A DNA stretch of 64,000 nt from Maricaulis maris_C (GTDB lineage: Bacteria; Pseudomonadota; Alphaproteobacteria; Caulobacterales; Maricaulaceae): contig NZ_JAGDYT010000014.1 of assembly GCF_049116555.1 (NCBI RefSeq), positions 1 to 64,000 on the forward strand, read 5' to 3'. A program made the position numbers and the translations under genes. Shown in pieces: positions 61,837-64,000 of the stretch; the stretch's first letter is position 1, and every line of letters starts with the position of its first letter. The notes below the pieces were generated by a model. It had not been told where the DNA came from, did no database searches, and saw only the letters and a list, made by a program, of their open reading frames with translations.

Positions 61837-63735
61837 ATGGCAGGCAAGGATCGCCAGCACCGGTCCGGTACGGGCAAGGCCGCCCGACCCGCTGACTTCT
61901 TCCGCTCCGTCGACAGCGCCCCCAAGGGGATCAGCGTCAAGCGCGACCGTTCAGCGACGGACGGCTTCCTGATCAGCTTTCTGGCCCTCACCATATTGGC
62001 GCTCTCGACCGCGGCCTGGGCCAATGCGCAATGGCCGGGCAGCGTTCCGACCGATCTGATCTTCTTCACCGCAGACCGGTTCAATGCGGTCCTGCCCATC
62101 CGCATCTTCCTGGTCATCTTCTTCGTGATCTACGCAGCGTATGCGCATGGACCTATCCTGGCCCGCCTGAAACTTGGTTTCAGCTTCCTGATCAAACTGG
62201 CGGGTGTCGCCGCGATCGTCGACGGTGCCGCGCTCTTGTCCTGGCAGCAGGCCGACGCGGTCTGGCCGGTGCACGTGCAACAAATCCTCGTCGGCCTCTC
62301 CGGACTGGCGATCTTTCCCCATACCGTGCTCAACCAGGCCCGTCTGCCTGGCCCGTGCGGGTCGCCTGTACGCCGCCGGGGGCGCTATTACGAATACTGG
62401 ATGGTCAGCGCTGCGGCCCTGGTCGCCGCCATCGGGGCCGTGGTTGCGATCACGCTCTACGACGCTGAAGTCGAGCAATTGCGCAATCTCGCCCTGCTCG
62501 GCGGTATGGGGCCAGGCGTCTTCCTGGCGCAGCAATTCTTTACCGTACAGCTGGCTGCGGTGGGAACGGCGCGCAATGCCCTGTCACGTCGACGCGCCTA
62601 TTCGCCACCGGTTGCGGTCCTCATTCCGGCCCACAATGAATCCCATCTCATCGCCCAGACCATCGACGCCATTGACGAGGCCGCGGCCAATTATGATGGA
62701 ACGGTGCGTATCCTGTTGATGGAGAACTGCTCCAGCGATGACACGGCGGAGATCGCCCGGCAGGCCATTGCCAAATGCCGCTGCGCCCGTGGCGAGGTCA
62801 TAGAAAGCGCAATCCCCGGCAAGGCCAAGGCCCTCAATCACGGCCTTGAACTGATCAGCGAAGACTATGTCGTTCGCATCGACGCCGACACCCAGATCGA
62901 CCCGAAATCCCTGCGCCTCGCCATGCGCCATTTCGCCAACGCCACCGTTGGCGTGGTGGGTGGACTGCCCCTGCCCCTCAAGAGAACCGGCTTGTTGGAC
63001 AAGTTCCGCACGATCGAGGTGCTCAACCGGCATGGCTTCTTCCAGGTCGCGCTGGGCGCTTTCAACGGCATTCTCGGCATTCCCGGCATGTTCTGCATCT
63101 ATCGCCGAGCGGTGTTGATGGAAGCTGGCGGTATTGTCGAGGAGATGAATGGCGAGGACACGGATATCGTCCTGCGCATGACCAATCTGGGCTATCGCGC
63201 AGTCTCGGACCCGCGCGTGAAATTCCGAACCGAAGTGCCCGACAGCATGGATTTCCTGCGCGAGCAGCGCACCCGATGGTTCCGCAGCCTTTATCACGTC
63301 TCGGCGCACAATCGCGCCATGCTTTTCCAGGGTAATCTGATCACCGGCGCGGTGGTGCTGCCCTTCACCCTGATCAATGGAGCCCGACGCGCCATGATGG
63401 CGCCGCTGGCGATCTATGGCGCCGTGCTCTTCTTCCTGTACGGGGGAATCTACGACCACCCGCACCTGACCACGGTACTGGCTGTCATGTTCGGCATGCC
63501 CTTCATCATGGCCTGTGCGGTGGTCGCCTTCTGGCGCCGCCCGGACCTGATCCTCTACATGCCAGCCTATATGGCTTTCCGCCTGCTGCGGTCCTACTAC
63601 ACGCTCGGCGCCACACTGACCCTGGTCTATCCGGGCTCGGCAAAAGAGCGGCGCTTCGACCCGCCCAAACCACTTGCGGTCCCGGCAGGGGAAAGCATCG
63701 AGCGGGTCGAAAAACCGCCGGTCATCGTGAAATAG
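61837..63735 (+). CDS. Membrane glycosyltransferase family 2 (BcsA/hyaluronan synthase-like)
   Basis: A 632-residue processive-type glycosyltransferase. Four to five N-terminal membrane helices lead to the GT2 domain (VAVLIPAHNES; VRIDADTQID as DxD; EMNGEDTDIVLRM; and REQRTRWFRSLYH as the Q-x-x-RW motif), then four C-terminal helices. It probably makes or exports a surface polysaccharide. No PilZ domain, BcsB-like gene or other biosynthesis gene is adjacent, so product unknown. The N-terminal 30 residues are charged and cytoplasmic. Confidence 0.88.
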   Translation: MAGKDRQHRSGTGKAARPADFFRSVDSAPKGISVKRDRSATDGFLISFLALTILALSTAAWANAQWPGSVPTDLIFFTADRFNAVLPIRIFLVIFFVIYAAYAHGPILARLKLGFSFLIKLAGVAAIVDGAALLSWQQADAVWPVHVQQILVGLSGLAIFPHTVLNQARLPGPCGSPVRRRGRYYEYWMVSAAALVAAIGAVVAITLYDAEVEQLRNLALLGGMGPGVFLAQQFFTVQLAAVGTARNALSRRRAYSPPVAVLIPAHNESHLIAQTIDAIDEAAANYDGTVRILLMENCSSDDTAEIARQAIAKCRCARGEVIESAIPGKAKALNHGLELISEDYVVRIDADTQIDPKSLRLAMRHFANATVGVVGGLPLPLKRTGLLDKFRTIEVLNRHGFFQVALGAFNGILGIPGMFCIYRRAVLMEAGGIVEEMNGEDTDIVLRMTNLGYRAVSDPRVKFRTEVPDSMDFLREQRTRWFRSLYHVSAHNRAMLFQGNLITGAVVLPFTLINGARRAMMAPLAIYGAVLFFLYGGIYDHPHLTTVLAVMFGMPFIMACAVVAFWRRPDLILYMPAYMAFRLLRSYYTLGATLTLVYPGSAKERRFDPPKPLAVPAGESIERVEKPPVIVK

Positions 63736-63788
63736 GCAGTGACAACAAGGCCGGTCCGTGCCGCGCGCCGGGCAAAGCCCGCTGCCGG

Positions 63789-64000
63789 CTAGTCCAGGGT
63801 CAGGACCGCGCCTTCATCATGCACAACCGAGACCTGCTCCTGGCCGATTGGTGAGGTCATCAGCGAAGGCGGCGTGCCCAGCGCATGAGCCACCAATCCC
63901 GGGATATCGACCATCCGATCCGGCTGGCCCGGCCCCGGACGCGCCAGCGTTGCGGTCACGGCCTGCAAAATACCGACATTGGAGACGGACCGGATATCCG
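63789..64000 (-). CDS. C-terminal part of a gene cut by the window edge, possibly a phage head-tail connector
   Basis: Open on the minus strand from the window edge to the TAG at 63789-63791. The visible 69 residues include SVSNVGILQAVTATLARPG, DRMVDIPGLVAHALGTPPS and the acidic end HDEGAVLTLD. The VDIPxLVxxxxxxLGTPxxxM pattern is reminiscent of the C-terminus of phage head-to-tail connecting (portal-type) proteins, but the piece is too short to be sure. Confidence 0.4.
   Translation of the reverse strand, partial: DIRSVSNVGILQAVTATLARPGPGQPDRMVDIPGLVAHALGTPPSLMTSPIGQEQVSVVHDEGAVLTLD

Noticed and set aside
63769..63781. Small hairpin CGGGC-AAA-GCCCG after the glycosyltransferase gene
   Set aside because: Only five-base arms and no T-run; too weak to call a terminator.
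1..64000. CRISPR array, insertion sequence or complete prophage
   Set aside because: No regularly spaced repeats, transposase genes or contiguous phage genes seen; only one DUF2793 gene and a doubtful end fragment.

Overview
The window is high-GC, gene-dense DNA from an alphaproteobacterium, most likely a marine member of the Caulobacterales/Maricaulales (Maricaulis/Oceanicaulis type). This rests on a cbb3 oxidase cluster in the order ccoNOQP-GHIS, the alphaproteobacterial murA/DUF2948/UPF0262/phosphatase/infA/maf/rng/yacG block, a CC0125/CC1285-type lipoprotein, a large TonB-dependent receptor with an S9 peptidase beside it, and many 4-bp ATGA/GTGA overlaps. The assignment is inference from gene content; no rRNA is present. 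Five runs of N (6698-6741, 9200-9201, 10302-10303, 10916-10917, 11184-11185) show a draft assembly, and three of the genes they hit look frameshifted or shortened only because of these gaps.

Layout. 1-5.5 kb: PBP1C (partial) and a bacterial alpha-2-macroglobulin lipoprotein. 5.6-14.9 kb: SafE-like membrane protein, a DUF2189 protein and the complete cbb3 oxidase structural and assembly operon. 15-21.4 kb: DUF2855 protein, S66 carboxypeptidase, transaldolase, threonine dehydratase behind a candidate attenuator, and an ArsR/AHSA1/DUF4287 operon. 21.9-25.4 kb: pyruvate carboxylase. 25.4-29.2 kb: a Baeyer-Villiger monooxygenase/SDR/hydrolase operon. 29.4-34.6 kb: an orphan membrane protein, a coupled ATP-grasp plus FolC/Mur-ligase pair, an Old Yellow Enzyme and a GNAT. 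34.8-40.5 kb: tRNA-Phe, the conserved yacG-to-murA block and tRNA-Thr. 40.6-46.6 kb: proline iminopeptidase, a phage-type DUF2793 protein and both methylmalonyl-CoA mutase subunits. 46.7-64 kb: envelope proteins, TonB receptor, S9 peptidase/nitrilase, GSTs, a Tat-exported amidase, a membrane protein/VWA-like pair, an outer-membrane protein, a BcsA-like glycosyltransferase and a cut-off gene at the end.

Metabolic themes are microaerobic respiration (cbb3), anaplerosis and propionyl-CoA use (pyruvate carboxylase, methylmalonyl-CoA mutase), and peptide scavenging (TonB receptor, S9 peptidase, iminopeptidase). The four leads I consider most worth following are: (1) the overlapping ATP-grasp and Mur-ligase genes that look like a split cyanophycin-synthetase-type enzyme; (2) an Ile/Thr-rich leader peptide and strong terminator directly before ilvA; (3) near-identical GTTACCGNTAAC palindromes in front of transaldolase and pyruvate carboxylase, suggesting a shared LacI-type regulator; (4) the uncharacterised four-helix membrane protein with a membrane-anchored VWA-like partner.
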